A DNA stretch of 64,000 bases, from NCBI GenBank assembly GCA_030248135.1, contig JASANC010002269.1, forward strand, positions 1 to 64,000, written 5' to 3'. The notes under the pieces are model-generated. The model was not told where the DNA came from. It made no database searches and saw only the letters and a list, made by a program, of their open reading frames with translations. A program made the translations under genes and the position numbers. Below are positions 63,088 through 64,000 of the stretch, one piece after another. Position 1 is the stretch's first letter. Each line of letters begins with the position of its first letter. This DNA is from Theristus sp. LFF4_11. Taxonomy: Eukaryota; Nematoda; Chromadorea; Monhysterida; Xyalidae.

Positions 63088-64000
63088 TATGACACTCACA
63101 AACAAACACACAACATGCGGATGCGGCACAGGCACTTAGTGACACAAAAACATGGGTGCGCAACATTGACGGCGTTTCTGCACGCTTTTCTCGGACAGCC
63201 CTGGACAAAAACATCGCCAAAATCACCGTTGATTCGCGCGCATGTGTGCCGGTGTGTTTGTGACTGTGTGTGCAAGTCAACGATGACTAAAACCGAGTTA
63301 CGTGGGAGTCTTCAATCAGACTGGCATTTCAGTTGTATTGCGCTAGTAAGACCAATGAGCAACTCGACTGAAATCAACAGATCCGTCAGTTGCAAGCAAT
63401 TAGGATGCTTTAGTTTTATCGGAGTTTCCTGCGTTTTGCCGAATGAAATGAAACGATGTGCTTGCTTGACGTTGCTACAATTAAACGACAACAACCTGTT
63501 TCTTTGCTGCACCACCTTGCAACTCTGAGGTGTTTCTTTTACTTCACAGCGGAAAATGTTCAATTTACAAGACTAGCATCACGCTAACACACATTTAGAG
63601 GAAACACGCAAAACGATTGAGTGGAACAGTTGAAAGCGATAACGTAATGAAAACGTATGGTTCTGCGTTACACACGACCAAGGTAAGTGAATACCTCAAA
63701 GTCAACAAAATGAAATGCATGTACAAACAGAATGAATGGCTGAAAAACGAGAAAAAAACCATGAAAGCAGAGCAGAATCACAAATACAAGGTCACAACAA
63801 ATAACAAGTAAACTGACTAAAGCAGATCGTTCAGAAATTGACAAAAATATGAAACAGATGGAGTATTGACTAAAAATAGACGTGCTTAAGCAAACAAGTT
63901 ATGGAATGCGGAATCATGCGTTGACAAGAACGAGACTTAAAATATCAAAGAAAGCTGCATAATTCATCCTGATTCGACGTATGACACTTTGAATGGAGCA
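63088..64000. other. Window end, no gene seen
   Basis: A 173-codon ORF (63007-63528) starts inside the MITE and shows no domain. The rest is Lys/Asn-codon-rich AT DNA with no convincing exon. Confidence 0.45.

Overview
The window looks like an invertebrate animal genome. Coding DNA is split into short exons with GT-AG introns, and most intron and intergenic space is mobile elements, foldback elements and satellites. I do not name the species. Cysteine-rich EB-like modules, a C-type lectin, a divergent ionotropic receptor and a Sox factor would suit a nematode or another ecdysozoan, but I cannot prove that by eye. No rRNA gene, intact tRNA gene, CRISPR array or bacterial operon was seen.

Host genes. 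(1) Plus strand, 5532-35062: 18 phase-compatible exons give a predicted 742-residue type I membrane protein made of a signal peptide, a C-type lectin domain, ten cysteine-rich modules (one per exon, all phase 1-1), a short stalk, one transmembrane helix and a very basic tail. (2) Minus strand, 46536-40193: a four-exon Sox-family HMG-box transcription factor with a 51-glutamine tract next to the box. (3) Minus strand, 56973-48478: an 11-exon SLC22-type (organic cation transporter-like) major facilitator. (4) Minus strand, 62199-58786: a five-exon, 448-residue ionotropic-receptor-like protein without an amino-terminal domain. Exon joins were checked by reading-frame phase, and every model sums to a multiple of three.

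Mobile DNA. A 10.9 kb Ty3/Gypsy-like LTR element (7814-18714) sits in intron 3 of the lectin gene, between exons of the lectin domain. Its LTRs are nearly identical and it keeps a 1101-codon pol-like ORF, yet the catalytic residues expected in reverse transcriptase and RNase H look replaced. It also carries a 3' ORF with two CCHC zinc knuckles, a duplicated polypurine tract, and an 8-mer repeated 15 times. Around it are several MITE families (TTAA-flanked piggyBac-like, Tc1/mariner-like, two families ending TACCGTA, one foldback family with CAGTCGAACTC ends), Tc/mariner remnants, a tRNA-derived SINE, and a 2.8 kb hAT-like element with an 8-bp target duplication whose core is two inverted satellite arrays.

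Pattern across the window. Mobile elements often lie within about 40 nt of exon edges. All five copies of the CAGTCGAACTC family in the transporter and receptor genes do so, and one abuts a splice donor. Three unrelated tandem arrays share a monomer of about 149 bp.

Layout: 1-5.5 kb repeat-rich flank; 5.5-35 kb lectin/EB receptor gene; 35-40 kb satellites and a large foldback element; 40-46.5 kb Sox gene; 46.5-48.4 kb intergenic; 48.5-57 kb SLC22 gene; 57-58.8 kb intergenic with two MITEs; 58.8-62.2 kb receptor gene; 62.2-64 kb intergenic with two MITEs.
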